Positions 1-7,575 of a stretch of 26,182 nt of DNA are shown in pieces (position 1 is the first letter of the stretch; the number at the start of each line of letters is the position of its first letter). The DNA comes from G039029935 sp039029935 (GTDB lineage Bacteria > Chloroflexota > Anaerolineae > Caldilineales > Caldilineaceae). A program made the translations under genes and the position numbers. The notes under the pieces were generated by a model. It was not told where the DNA came from, did no database searches, and worked only from the letters and a program-made list of their open reading frames with translations. The stretch lies in the NCBI GenBank assembly GCA_039029935.1, contig JBCCFC010000012.1:1-26182 (forward strand), written 5' to 3'.

Positions 1-2
1 GA

Positions 3-182
3 CAAAGGATAGTATCGCAGGTTGGCTACCTGCGTCACAGATAACCAATCTGTGATACTGGTTACTACTTTCCTATTCAATCAAGAAAACTGACGGGCAA
101 AGGATAGTATCGCAGGTTGGCTACCTGCGTCACAGATAACCAATCTGTGATACTGGTTACTACTTTCCTATTCAATCAAGAA
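3..182. repeat. Two tandem copies of an 85-bp palindromic element (period 95 bp)
   Basis: The 85-bp segments at 3-87 and 98-182 are the same sequence, separated by a 10-bp linker. Each copy holds three nested inverted repeats: an outer stem (AGTA at 11-14 with TACT at 56-59), hairpin 1 (CGCAGGT, loop TGGCT, ACCTGCG at 16-34) and hairpin 2 (TCACAGAT, loop AACCA, ATCTGTGA at 35-55). The strand could therefore fold as an almost fully paired three-way junction. The two loops are complementary to each other (TGG with CCA), so a loop-loop contact is possible. This is a dispersed-repeat or BIME-like element by appearance. The second copy ends 17 bp before the ATPase start codon, so it lies in the leader of that gene. 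Confidence 0.9.
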
Positions 183-199
183 GGCTAACGAGGCTATCA

Positions 200-1711
200 A
201 TGACCCAAAACGCATCAGAACCATTGATCCAGCTAAACAAAGTATCCAAACGCTTCAAATCGCACAAACAGTCCTCACGTTCATTTCAAGAACTGTTTGT
301 CAATCTATTTCAAGGACCAAACGCAAGCATTGCCAAACATCCAGAGTCCAGCGAAGAACATTTGGACGCTGCATCAAACTCCTTCTTTTGGTCGCTGCAT
401 AATGTTTCATTTGATGTTTACGCAGGTGATAGCATTGGGTTGATTGGCCCTAACGGCTCTGGTAAAAGCACATTGCTCAAGCTGATTTCGGGCATTATTG
501 AGCCAACAGAGGGGGAGATTGCTGTCAATGGACGCATTGCCTCTCTCTTAGAACTGGGTGCGGGATTTCACCCTGACCTGACAGGGCGTGAAAATATCTA
601 CCTCAACGGCTCGATTTATGGCTTGACTCGCCAGCAGATTAATCGACGCATGAAACGCATCATTCGCTTTTCCGAGCTAGAGGATTTCATTGATGTTCCT
701 GTCAAACATTACTCATCGGGCATGTATGTACGCTTGGGTTTTTCGGTTGCCATTCAAACATCGCCCGATATTCTGCTTGTTGATGAAGTGCTGGCGGTTG
801 GCGATGCGACCTTTCAACACAAATGCATGAGTGCCATCCAAGCCTTCCGTGCCAATGGGGGAACACTGTTGCTGGTTTCGCATGATTTAGGCGCAATCCA
901 ATCTCTATGTAATCAGGCACTCTGGTTTGATCACGGCGAGGTGCAAGAAATGGGACATCCGACTGATGTCGTGATGAGCTATATGAATCGGGTGGCGGAG
1001 GAAGAGGAAGCAGCGCGCCGTGCAGAGCGGGAAGCCTTGGCAGAAGAGGGTGAAGATGACGAGGATATGGCTGTCGAAGACAAAGGTGGACTTGAAGCGG
1101 ACGATGATGGCGTAACAGAAGAAGAAGAGGATCAACCCAAGCAATGGGGCACAGGCGAGGTACGGATAACCGATGTGTTGCTCTATAATGAAGCACAAGA
1201 GGAGCGGACGATTTTTCAGACAGGCACGTCGATGGAAATTCGACTCTATTATGATGCACCACAACGCGTTGAGGAACCGATCTTTGGACTGGCAATCTAT
1301 CGTCAAGACAATACCCACATTTGTGGGCCCAACACAAAATTTGGGCAATTGCACATTGAGTCCGTTCAAGGGGAGGGGTATGTTTCTTACCATATTGAAG
1401 AACTGGCTCTGCTGGAAGGGGCCTATCTGATCACCACCGCCATCATCGACCAAGGCGACACGCTGATGTATGACTATCAAGACCGTGCCTATGAATTTAG
1501 TGTGTTTCCAGGGGCAAGTCAAGAGCGTTATGGCATCATTTCGTTGCAAGGGGCATGGTCGCTGACGGAAACTGAGCCTGTGGATAGCGAGCCTGTGGAT
1601 AGCGAGCCTGTGGATAGCGAGCCTGTAGATAGCGAGCCTGTGGATAGCGAGCCTGTAGATAGCGAGCCTGTAGATAGCCAGCCTGTGGATAGTGAAGAAG
1701 AGATAGAGTAG
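200..1711 (+). CDS. ABC transporter ATP-binding protein of polysaccharide export (Wzt-like)
   Basis: Cytoplasmic ATPase that would drive export of a finished polysaccharide through a Wzm-type permease. The 503-aa protein has Walker A GPNGSGKST (83-91), the LLELGAGF segment typical of the O-antigen/teichoic-acid subfamily (116-123), signature YSSGM (171-175), Walker B DILLVDE (190-196) and switch histidine H228. A strongly charged Glu/Asp linker (about 266-315) leads to a C-terminal beta domain (about 318-455) matching the Wzt glycan-binding domain in position and style. In that family this domain reads the glycan's terminal modification, which fits the methyltransferase encoded next. The protein ends in eight 5-residue EPVDS-type repeats (459-498), which are not part of the usual family. 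GAGG at 191-194 can serve as ribosome binding site. The permease gene is not in the window. ATPase identity is firm; the exact substrate is unknown. Confidence 0.93.
   Translation: MTQNASEPLIQLNKVSKRFKSHKQSSRSFQELFVNLFQGPNASIAKHPESSEEHLDAASNSFFWSLHNVSFDVYAGDSIGLIGPNGSGKSTLLKLISGIIEPTEGEIAVNGRIASLLELGAGFHPDLTGRENIYLNGSIYGLTRQQINRRMKRIIRFSELEDFIDVPVKHYSSGMYVRLGFSVAIQTSPDILLVDEVLAVGDATFQHKCMSAIQAFRANGGTLLLVSHDLGAIQSLCNQALWFDHGEVQEMGHPTDVVMSYMNRVAEEEEAARRAEREALAEEGEDDEDMAVEDKGGLEADDDGVTEEEEDQPKQWGTGEVRITDVLLYNEAQEERTIFQTGTSMEIRLYYDAPQRVEEPIFGLAIYRQDNTHICGPNTKFGQLHIESVQGEGYVSYHIEELALLEGAYLITTAIIDQGDTLMYDYQDRAYEFSVFPGASQERYGIISLQGAWSLTETEPVDSEPVDSEPVDSEPVDSEPVDSEPVDSEPVDSQPVDSEEEIE
1574..1693 (+). 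repeat. 15-bp in-frame tandem repeat encoding (E/Q)PVDS x8
   Basis: Eight consecutive 15-bp units of the form GAGCCTGTGGATAGC encode seven EPVDS and one QPVDS at the C-terminus of the ATPase. Units differ only by a few bases, mainly GTG/GTA and the E to Q change in the last unit. Because the unit is a multiple of three, slippage would change tail length without breaking the frame. Confidence 0.95.
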
Positions 1712-1723
1712 GACTTTACCTAG

Positions 1724-2689
1724 ATGACGACTGAACGGAAGACGACTGACGATAAGATGATCAACCGTGAAATAACCAATCATGACACTGAGATGTTTGA
1801 TGCCTATTACTACGCCACTAGCTGTGGAATGCCCTACGAGCGCACAGATGCATGGCTGGCCTTTTTTGATATGATTGCCGAGCATATTATCCGCGAAATT
1901 AATCCCAAAACCGTGCTAGATGCAGGTTGTGCGATGGGTTTTTTGGTGGAGACATTGCGTAATCGGGGTGTTGAAGCCTATGGCGTCGATATTTCGGAAC
2001 ATGCCATCTCACAAGTGCATGAGTCCATCCGCCCATATTGCTGGGTCGGGTCTATCACTGAGCCTTTTGACAGAGCATCGCTAGCATCGCTCCCCAAAAA
2101 GTTTGATCTCATCACCTGTATTGAAGTTGTGGAACACATGCCGCCTAAAAGCGTCCCCCCAACCATTGCCAATCTTTGTCAACAAACCGACGATATCTTG
2201 TTTTCCTCAACGCCCTTTGACTACAAAGAAGCCACACATTTTGCTGTTAAGCCACCCGAAGAGTGGGCACACCTTTTTGGACAACAGGAGTTCTACCGCG
2301 ATGTTGACTTTGATGCCTCGTTTCTGACAACATGGGCGGTGCGCTTTCAACGTAGCAAAGGGCCATTTCATCGCATTGTGCGCAATTATGAGCGAAAATT
2401 CTGGCTGTTGTGGAAAGAAAATCAGGACCTCCGGGCGTTGACACTAGAGAATCGCCATCAACTGGCGACACAACAGCAAGCATTGAACGAAGCGCAAACA
2501 TCGCTACAAGCGCAAGCACAACAGCAAGCAACCAACCAGGATACACTGGTGGCCTCGTTACAAGCGCAGATTGACACATTACAGCGTGAAAAGCAGTCAT
2601 TGGAAGCATTGGTGGCGGGGTATGAGGGTGGCCGCTTTATCCGCTTTATGAAATGGCTCAAAGAGGGGCGGTCGCATGGCGCAACCTAA
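1724..2689 (+). CDS. Class I SAM-dependent methyltransferase with coiled-coil C-terminus
   Basis: Probable glycan-modifying methyltransferase of 321 aa. The SAM-binding motif I VLDAGCAMGF is at 64-73, the acidic residue after strand 2 is D89 in GVDIS, and FDLITCIEVVEHMP (127-140) is the motif II/post-II region typical of Methyltransf_11/23-type enzymes. After the catalytic domain (about 25-220) comes a Gln/Ala-rich coiled coil (about 231-297) ending in a tail GYEGGRFIRFMKWL (299-312) that recurs in the next gene's product. It starts 12 bp after the ATPase stop and overlaps the next gene by 14 bp, so the three are very likely one operon. In Wzt systems a terminal methyl group can be the export signal, a reasonable but unproved role here. 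ATG codons at residues 12 and 24 are possible later starts. Confidence 0.88.
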   Translation: MTTERKTTDDKMINREITNHDTEMFDAYYYATSCGMPYERTDAWLAFFDMIAEHIIREINPKTVLDAGCAMGFLVETLRNRGVEAYGVDISEHAISQVHESIRPYCWVGSITEPFDRASLASLPKKFDLITCIEVVEHMPPKSVPPTIANLCQQTDDILFSSTPFDYKEATHFAVKPPEEWAHLFGQQEFYRDVDFDASFLTTWAVRFQRSKGPFHRIVRNYERKFWLLWKENQDLRALTLENRHQLATQQQALNEAQTSLQAQAQQQATNQDTLVASLQAQIDTLQREKQSLEALVAGYEGGRFIRFMKWLKEGRSHGAT

Positions 2690-4166
2690 ACTGCTGATCA
2701 TCAGCCATGATGTTGTCGGTAAACAGATGGCGGGGCCAGGGATTCGTTATTATCATTTGGCGCGCATCCTCTCGCGCACCACAGAGACCATCTTGGCAAT
2801 TCCAGATGAGTCACCCCCAGACTTTGCTCACCCAGAATTTGCTGTCATCTATTACAGCCGTCGTGAATGGACATCCATTGCTGGTCACTATGCAGCGAGC
2901 GACGTTTGTCTCATCCCAAGTGATATTGCCGCTGACTTTCCCCAGATTGGTGCGGATGGCGACGAAACAATCATCATTATTGACGGCTACAATCCACTGA
3001 TGGCGGAGTGGCTGGCCTTATCTACACAGTTGACCAATGAGCAGGCCGATAATTGGTGGCAGGGTCGATTGGACCAACTCAGTCGCCAATACACAGTCGG
3101 CGACTTTTTTATTTGTGCCAGCGAACGACAGCGTGACTGGTGGATTGGCTTGCTAGAGGCCAATCGTCGGCTCAATACAGCCAATTTTCGCATGGACCCC
3201 TCCTTTCGCAAGCTAATTGATGTGGTCCCCTATGGGCTACCAGAGACGCCCTTTGTTGAAAAACGTACACAGCCAAGCAAGCCCATCATCAAAGGGGTGT
3301 GGCCTGCGATTGCCCCGACAGATAAAGTGCTGCTTTGGGGCGGTGGTTTATGGTCGTGGTTGGACCCGCTCACCGCCATTCATGCGCTTGCAAAAGTGTG
3401 GGAAACACGACAGGATGTAAAGCTGATTTTCCCTGGAACCAAGCACCCCAACCCGATGTTAAAGAATATACCCACCCAGAACGACCAAGCCTATCAAACC
3501 GCTGAGATGTTGGGATTGCTCGACAAGGGGGTCTTTTTTGGTGATTGGGTTCCTTATAAGCAGTGGGTACACGTCTTGGCCGAATGTGACCTCGCGTTGA
3601 CCTTACACTATGATACCATTGAGACGCGTTTGGCGTTTCGCAGTCGTGTTCTCGAATATATCTGGGCAGGTTTGCCCACAATTGCAACGCGTGGCGATTC
3701 AGTCAGTGAAATCATTCAATCCTATCAAATTGGCACAGTTGTCGATTTTGGCGATGTGGATGGGGTTGCGCAAGCCATCCATGCGTGGTTGGCTGAACCA
3801 CATGATGGCGCAAGCGGTGCATTTCAACGCGCACAAGAGGCATTGATGTGGTCACAGACTGCCAAACCACTGATCGCCTTCTGCGAAAATCCGTATCACG
3901 CGGCTGACCGCACAAAACGGGTGAATGCACAGGATGATGTACAGTTGGCTGTACAGGAAGCACATGTAACCGATACAGAAACCACGCACCAACATGAGCC
4001 GCTTATCGCAGAGTTGAACAGGTTACAATCTCAAGTTGAGCAATTATCGGTCGAGCGAACTCAATTACAAAATCTTGTTCATGCCTATGAACAAGGTCGA
4101 TTTATTCGCTTGATGAAGTGGCTTGACCAGAATTTGGGCGAGCGTTTTAGGGGATTTGCTATCTGA
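2676..4166 (+). CDS. GT-B fold glycosyltransferase (GT4-like) with coiled-coil tail
   Basis: Probable sugar transferase of 496 aa acting in the cytoplasm on a lipid-linked or protein-linked glycan. The N-terminal Rossmann half begins KLLIISHDVVGKQMAGPGIR (5-24). The second half opens at VLLWGGGLWSWLDP (218-231) and carries the donor-binding stretch FRSRVLEYIWAGLPTIATRG (321-340), with the E of RVLEY in the usual acidic position. A coiled coil (about 440-468) precedes the tail AYEQGRFIRLMKWL, nearly the same as the tail of the methyltransferase just upstream. The start ATG lies inside the upstream gene with AGAGGGG about 7 bp before it, which indicates translational coupling. The WGGG-x-W-x-WxDP pattern is that of a bacterial GT4-like subgroup. 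Donor and acceptor cannot be told from sequence. Confidence 0.88.
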   Translation: MAQPKLLIISHDVVGKQMAGPGIRYYHLARILSRTTETILAIPDESPPDFAHPEFAVIYYSRREWTSIAGHYAASDVCLIPSDIAADFPQIGADGDETIIIIDGYNPLMAEWLALSTQLTNEQADNWWQGRLDQLSRQYTVGDFFICASERQRDWWIGLLEANRRLNTANFRMDPSFRKLIDVVPYGLPETPFVEKRTQPSKPIIKGVWPAIAPTDKVLLWGGGLWSWLDPLTAIHALAKVWETRQDVKLIFPGTKHPNPMLKNIPTQNDQAYQTAEMLGLLDKGVFFGDWVPYKQWVHVLAECDLALTLHYDTIETRLAFRSRVLEYIWAGLPTIATRGDSVSEIIQSYQIGTVVDFGDVDGVAQAIHAWLAEPHDGASGAFQRAQEALMWSQTAKPLIAFCENPYHAADRTKRVNAQDDVQLAVQEAHVTDTETTHQHEPLIAELNRLQSQVEQLSVERTQLQNLVHAYEQGRFIRLMKWLDQNLGERFRGFAI

Positions 4167-4179
4167 TATCTGATGGAAG

Positions 4180-4244
4180 ACCTTCGGGAGGTGACGACAA
4201 TGGGTTCTGAAAGCACTCAACTTTTATCGTCACCTCTCGAAGGT
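4180..4244 (+). other. Long intergenic hairpin (18-bp stem)
   Basis: ACCTTCGGGAGGTGACGA (4180-4197) pairs with TCGTCACCTCTCGAAGGT (4227-4244) with a single G-U, enclosing a 29-nt loop. No clean U tract follows, so a simple Rho-independent terminator is not convincing. An RNA processing or stabilising hairpin, or a dispersed palindromic repeat, fits as well. It lies between the third and fourth genes of the plus-strand cluster. Confidence 0.75.
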
Positions 4245-4276
4245 TTGGTCATTCCTGTCGGATAGTGAATTAGATG

Positions 4277-4285
4277 AAAGAGGAG
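4277..4285 (+). promoter_or_regulatory. Strong Shine-Dalgarno of the GT2 gene
   Basis: AAAGAGGAG lies 8 bp before the ATG at 4294 and fixes that start. Its strength fits a gene that is translated on its own rather than by coupling with the upstream gene. Confidence 0.75.
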
Positions 4286-4293
4286 CGTGTCTC

Positions 4294-5862
4294 ATGGCGA
4301 TAAAGATTAGTGTCGTGATCCCTGTGTGGAATGGTGAATCAGTGATTCTTCAGTGTCTGGATGCATTGTATAAACATACACACCCTGCGGATACCCTCCC
4401 AAACTATCAGTTGCTCGAAGTGATCTGTGTAGACAACGCCTCCCAAGATAAGAGTGCCGCATTAATTCAAGAACATTACCCACAAGCCCATCTTATTTCA
4501 CAAAAGGTCAATCTTGGATTTGCTGGCGGTGTGAACGCCGGAATGGCGGCTGCTCAGGGCGATTTATTTGTGTTGCTGAATCAGGACTGTTTGATTGATC
4601 CTTACGTCTTTGCCAACCTTTGTGATGGATTGGCACAGATGCCACAGGCAGGCATTGCGGGTTGTACACTCTTTCATGACGATGGCAGCGTCAATCATGC
4701 AGGCGCCATTATTATGCATCCGCTGGCATATGGGCAGCATCTGACAGAAATTTCGACCAACGGTTCAACAGATGGGTTAGACACAGCGAAATTGACGGAA
4801 GTACCATACTTGGCCGATTATGTGACGGGTGCATTATTTGCGATTCGACGGCGGACCTGGGATACCATTGGTCCGTTTGATGAGGGATTCTATCCGCGTG
4901 ATCATGAAGAATCCGATTACTGTTATCGCGCACGGGCGCATGGCATCGAGATTATCTATGTACCCAATGCCTCTGGACACCATCTCTTTAGCAGTGATGA
5001 ATGGCGGAGCGAACCGGAGCGTTATACAGCCAACCAGCATCAATCACGTTACCGGTTTGTTATCAAACATTTTTCGCCGTCTGAGCTAACTGCATTTTTT
5101 GTGGCGGAGCGGGAAGCACTCCAAACTGAAGTGTATACAGGTCAGCTCACAGGGCGTGTTGTTGCCGCCCGCCATACGCTTCGGCATTTAGATGAGATTT
5201 TTGACCGCCGCGTCCAAGATAGACCAGTGGATGCCCAATCTGCCTTTTCAGACGCCGTCAAGCGAGAAATCGACGTTGGTTTTACCGCGATTTTGCGTGA
5301 CTCCTTTGCGCGCGCAAAAAAGGTGACAGGTGAGTGGACGCTGAATCATCCGCCAAAACTGTCACCATTACCGTCAATAGAGGTTGATACAGATGCCTTT
5401 ACGATGCCACCGCCACCTATATTTGATCAATTCCCCAAACTTGATTTTGAAAAACTACGCCAAGAAGAGCATGAGCTGCTGGAGAAAATCTTTTTTCAAC
5501 AGCACAAGCCGACATCAACAGCAGGAAAGATATGGCGGTTTGGTGTGTTGCGTCTACTCAGTTTTGTCAGCGGTCGTGAACATCGATTACTAGCCACCCT
5601 CAATACCATTCATGTCTGGCGTCTGGATGCACTTGAACAGTATTTTGCTGATTTTACTGAACAGTTGAAGGCATATCAAAAAGTGGAGGCGCAATGGCGG
5701 CAATATATTGAGCGGCAAGAGGTCCTATTGCAGTATATAGAACATTTGGAAAAACAGACCACCGCTCTCCATGATGAAATTGCCCAGAATCGCCATCAAC
5801 AAATTCAGTCGCTTGATCAAATTCGCATTCTTGATTCACTGGTAGATTTCGACTATCGTTAG
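4294..5862 (+). CDS. GT2 glycosyltransferase (rhamnosyltransferase-like) with coiled-coil C-terminus
   Basis: Inverting GT-A sugar transferase of 522 aa. The start ISVVIPVWNG (5-14), the VDNASQDKS nucleotide-binding stretch (46-54), NLGFAGGVNAGM (73-84), the DXD-equivalent LLNQDC (94-99) and the acceptor/base region GPFDEGFYPRDHEESDYCYR (193-212) are the standard GT2 landmarks. LNQD is common in rhamnosyltransferase-like members, but the sugar is a guess. The catalytic domain ends near 285. A long extra region follows, with a proline-rich segment (about 352-380) and a coiled coil (about 444-508). The QYIEHLEKQ stretch resembles the YIQQLEKK end of the 246-aa coiled-coil protein encoded on the other strand. 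A strong ribosome binding site precedes it. The gene converges with the minus-strand methyltransferase across an 80-bp gap. Confidence 0.9.
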   Translation: MAIKISVVIPVWNGESVILQCLDALYKHTHPADTLPNYQLLEVICVDNASQDKSAALIQEHYPQAHLISQKVNLGFAGGVNAGMAAAQGDLFVLLNQDCLIDPYVFANLCDGLAQMPQAGIAGCTLFHDDGSVNHAGAIIMHPLAYGQHLTEISTNGSTDGLDTAKLTEVPYLADYVTGALFAIRRRTWDTIGPFDEGFYPRDHEESDYCYRARAHGIEIIYVPNASGHHLFSSDEWRSEPERYTANQHQSRYRFVIKHFSPSELTAFFVAEREALQTEVYTGQLTGRVVAARHTLRHLDEIFDRRVQDRPVDAQSAFSDAVKREIDVGFTAILRDSFARAKKVTGEWTLNHPPKLSPLPSIEVDTDAFTMPPPPIFDQFPKLDFEKLRQEEHELLEKIFFQQHKPTSTAGKIWRFGVLRLLSFVSGREHRLLATLNTIHVWRLDALEQYFADFTEQLKAYQKVEAQWRQYIERQEVLLQYIEHLEKQTTALHDEIAQNRHQQIQSLDQIRILDSLVDFDYR

Positions 5863-5888
5863 GTCTATAAAATACGTCAAAAATCGGC

Positions 5889-5900
5889 TTGATATATCAA
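5889..5900. repeat. TTGATATATCAA palindrome in a convergent gap
   Basis: A 12-bp perfect palindrome, flanked by CGG and CCG, lies between the convergent GT2 and methyltransferase genes. The same core occurs at 14740-14753 in the other convergent gap. No classical terminator with a U tract was found in this 80-bp gap; only weak hairpins follow (TACAA/TTGTA, ATTCA/TGAAT). Confidence 0.5.
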
Positions 5901-5942
5901 ACCGCTACAAGCATTGGGTTGTATTCATTTTGTTGAATCGCC

Positions 5943-6806
5943 TTACGTCTGCCACACCAAGTCATCAAAGGCACTCAAATCACAAATCGTGTTTGGACTT
6001 TTGCTGGCAACCAAAATGAGGCGACCTTCACCCGAATAAATCGGTTTGGTAAAGGCTTGAAAGCCCGCTGTCCGTAGCATTCCCATGACACATTCTGTGT
6101 CGGGGACCCACCAGTTTGACCCATCTCCGTTGAGTTCATCACGCTCAATAAACTTCATAAACCCTTTGCTGGTTGGGGTCGTTTCCTGTTTGCCATAGGC
6201 TCCCTGACGCACAAAAATACGGTTACGTCGATCGTCAGGCACAACCTCTGTCTCAAGGATGATGGTGTCTTTACAGCGCTCACCAATTTCTTCGAGTACC
6301 TGTAATGGATTTTTCAGATGGTAGAGAATGCCGGTAAAAATTACAATATCAAAAATTTCATCGATTTTGTTGACATCGTGCGCATCTAACAACTGATAGT
6401 CAATATCAAGGTCCCAGACAGACCGACATAATTCAGCCTGTCGAAAATAATCATCTATCGATTCAACACCAACGACACGACCTGCACCACGAAATTTTGC
6501 TTGGATAGAAAAATATCCGGCATTGGTTCCGATATCTAAAACCGATGCTCCGTCCAAATAGCTTGGGAGAGCGTTGGATACCACGCTCCACACATATTCA
6601 TGATAGGCGGCAGGCCCATCAATCGTGTAAATATTTTGTCCCAAATAAATTCGCTGATACCAATAATGATAGGAATCAATCTGTGTTTTCAGGCTCTCTG
6701 GGTCCTGTTGGGTGGGTGGTTCTTGGGTCCACGGATAGGGTTGAATATGCTCTGTTCGATTCAGCTTATTCTTTATTAACTGTAATGGTTTCGATAGAAT
6801 GGACAA
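5943..6806 (-). CDS. CmoB-like SAM-dependent methyltransferase, TTG start
   Basis: Methyltransferase of 287 aa, probably acting on a sugar residue of the local glycan. Motif I is VLDIGTNAGYFS (89-100) with acidic E115 after strand 2. FDIVIFTGILYHLKNP (152-167) and the late NWWVP (231-235) are hallmarks of the PF08003/CmoB-like family, which includes many enzymes in polysaccharide clusters besides the tRNA U34 enzyme. An N-terminal helical extension (1-85), with a HYWYQRI stretch, is also typical. The start codon is TTG; it is fixed by a perfect AAGGAG 7 bp upstream (6814-6819), which overlaps the TAA of the preceding gene. It is the last gene of a minus-strand operon behind the GT2-GT4 gene and the coiled-coil gene. 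A role in tRNA modification is less likely given the neighbours, but not excluded. Confidence 0.85.
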   Translation of the reverse strand: MSILSKPLQLIKNKLNRTEHIQPYPWTQEPPTQQDPESLKTQIDSYHYWYQRIYLGQNIYTIDGPAAYHEYVWSVVSNALPSYLDGASVLDIGTNAGYFSIQAKFRGAGRVVGVESIDDYFRQAELCRSVWDLDIDYQLLDAHDVNKIDEIFDIVIFTGILYHLKNPLQVLEEIGERCKDTIILETEVVPDDRRNRIFVRQGAYGKQETTPTSKGFMKFIERDELNGDGSNWWVPDTECVMGMLRTAGFQAFTKPIYSGEGRLILVASKSPNTICDLSAFDDLVWQT

Positions 6807-6813
6807 TGGACTA

Positions 6814-6819
6814 CTCCTT
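6814..6819 (-). promoter_or_regulatory. Shine-Dalgarno overlapping a stop codon, sets the TTG start
   Basis: AAGGAG on the minus strand shares two bases with the TAA stop of the coiled-coil gene (6818-6820) and sits 7 bp before TTG at 6806. This suggests stop-start coupling between the two genes. Confidence 0.75.
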
Positions 6820-7558
6820 ATGATTCACTCTTTTCCAGTGATATAATTTTTTTCTCTAACTGCTGAATATAGTCTAGATAGCGTTGCTGAGTATGGCGTA
6901 ACACAAGTAGTTGCTCGCCATAGATGCGGTTGACCTCAGCTTGTTTGGATGCCAGACGGCGTGTATAGAAAAGGACCAAATTATGTATCGATGTCCTCAT
7001 ACGGGTCAATGTTCCCCCGATAAGCGGTGTCCCCATGACGCGCACATCAGGGTCCATCTCTAACGCCTTGGCGTTCATGGCTGATTCTAACTCCGGGAGG
7101 CTATCTGCGCTGGTTTGCGAAGCAGACGGAAATGGTGCAGGATGTGGCGCAGAGAGTGGCATAGGGGCTGACATGGCAGTGTGTGTCAGTGATGACTCAA
7201 GCGGGTCTGATGTCGAGGACTCCTTGGGTGCAGATGTTAGTTGAGCAACCTCATCCTGGGTTAGGCTGTGTTGTTTTAGATGCGCCGATTGATGGAGTTC
7301 TAGCTGTAATGTCTCCACTTTGGAAGCGGTTTCATGGAGAAGCGAGAGCAACAGGTCGTTGATCTGTAGCTGGCGGCTAAACGCCTCTCGCAGAGACACC
7401 TCACCACGATTGGTATCCAATAGTTCCCCGCGAATTTGATTTTGGTATTTTCGGACCGTCTGTAGCCCCTCCCCAAGATCATCTCGGGAGACCATGCCTT
7501 GCATCAATTCAAATTCAATTTCGTTTAAGATATCACTGGTCGTCAGTGTTGTTTGCAT
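6818..7558 (-). CDS. Coiled-coil protein of unknown function in glycan operon
   Basis: A 246-aa protein with no catalytic motif that I recognise. Residues 1-90 are mostly helical with hydrophobic repeats (IEFELMQG, LLLSLLHETASKVETLQLEL). A Ser/Pro/Ala-rich flexible linker follows (about 110-160). The C-terminal part begins PLIGGTLTRMRTSIHNLVLFYTR (178-200) and ends in a second coiled coil, YIQQLEKKIISLEK (230-243). It reads like small accessory coiled-coil proteins seen beside methyltransferases and glycosyltransferases in Chloroflexota clusters, which is a family-style memory rather than a proven match. There is no signal peptide. It begins 17 bp after the GT2-GT4 stop and ends 11 bp before the methyltransferase. 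AAAGAGAA serves as a modest ribosome binding site. A scaffold for the enzymes of the operon is a plausible role. Confidence 0.8.
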   Translation of the reverse strand: MQTTLTTSDILNEIEFELMQGMVSRDDLGEGLQTVRKYQNQIRGELLDTNRGEVSLREAFSRQLQINDLLLSLLHETASKVETLQLELHQSAHLKQHSLTQDEVAQLTSAPKESSTSDPLESSLTHTAMSAPMPLSAPHPAPFPSASQTSADSLPELESAMNAKALEMDPDVRVMGTPLIGGTLTRMRTSIHNLVLFYTRRLASKQAEVNRIYGEQLLVLRHTQQRYLDYIQQLEKKIISLEKSES

Positions 7559-7575
7559 AATGTTCTCTTTTAGAA

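Noticed and set aside
905..1885. Minus-strand frame with RLAIYRLAIH repeats opposite the ATPase
   Set aside because: It is the reverse reading of the EPVDS repeat and of the conserved ATPase. The plus-strand frame has clear Walker motifs.
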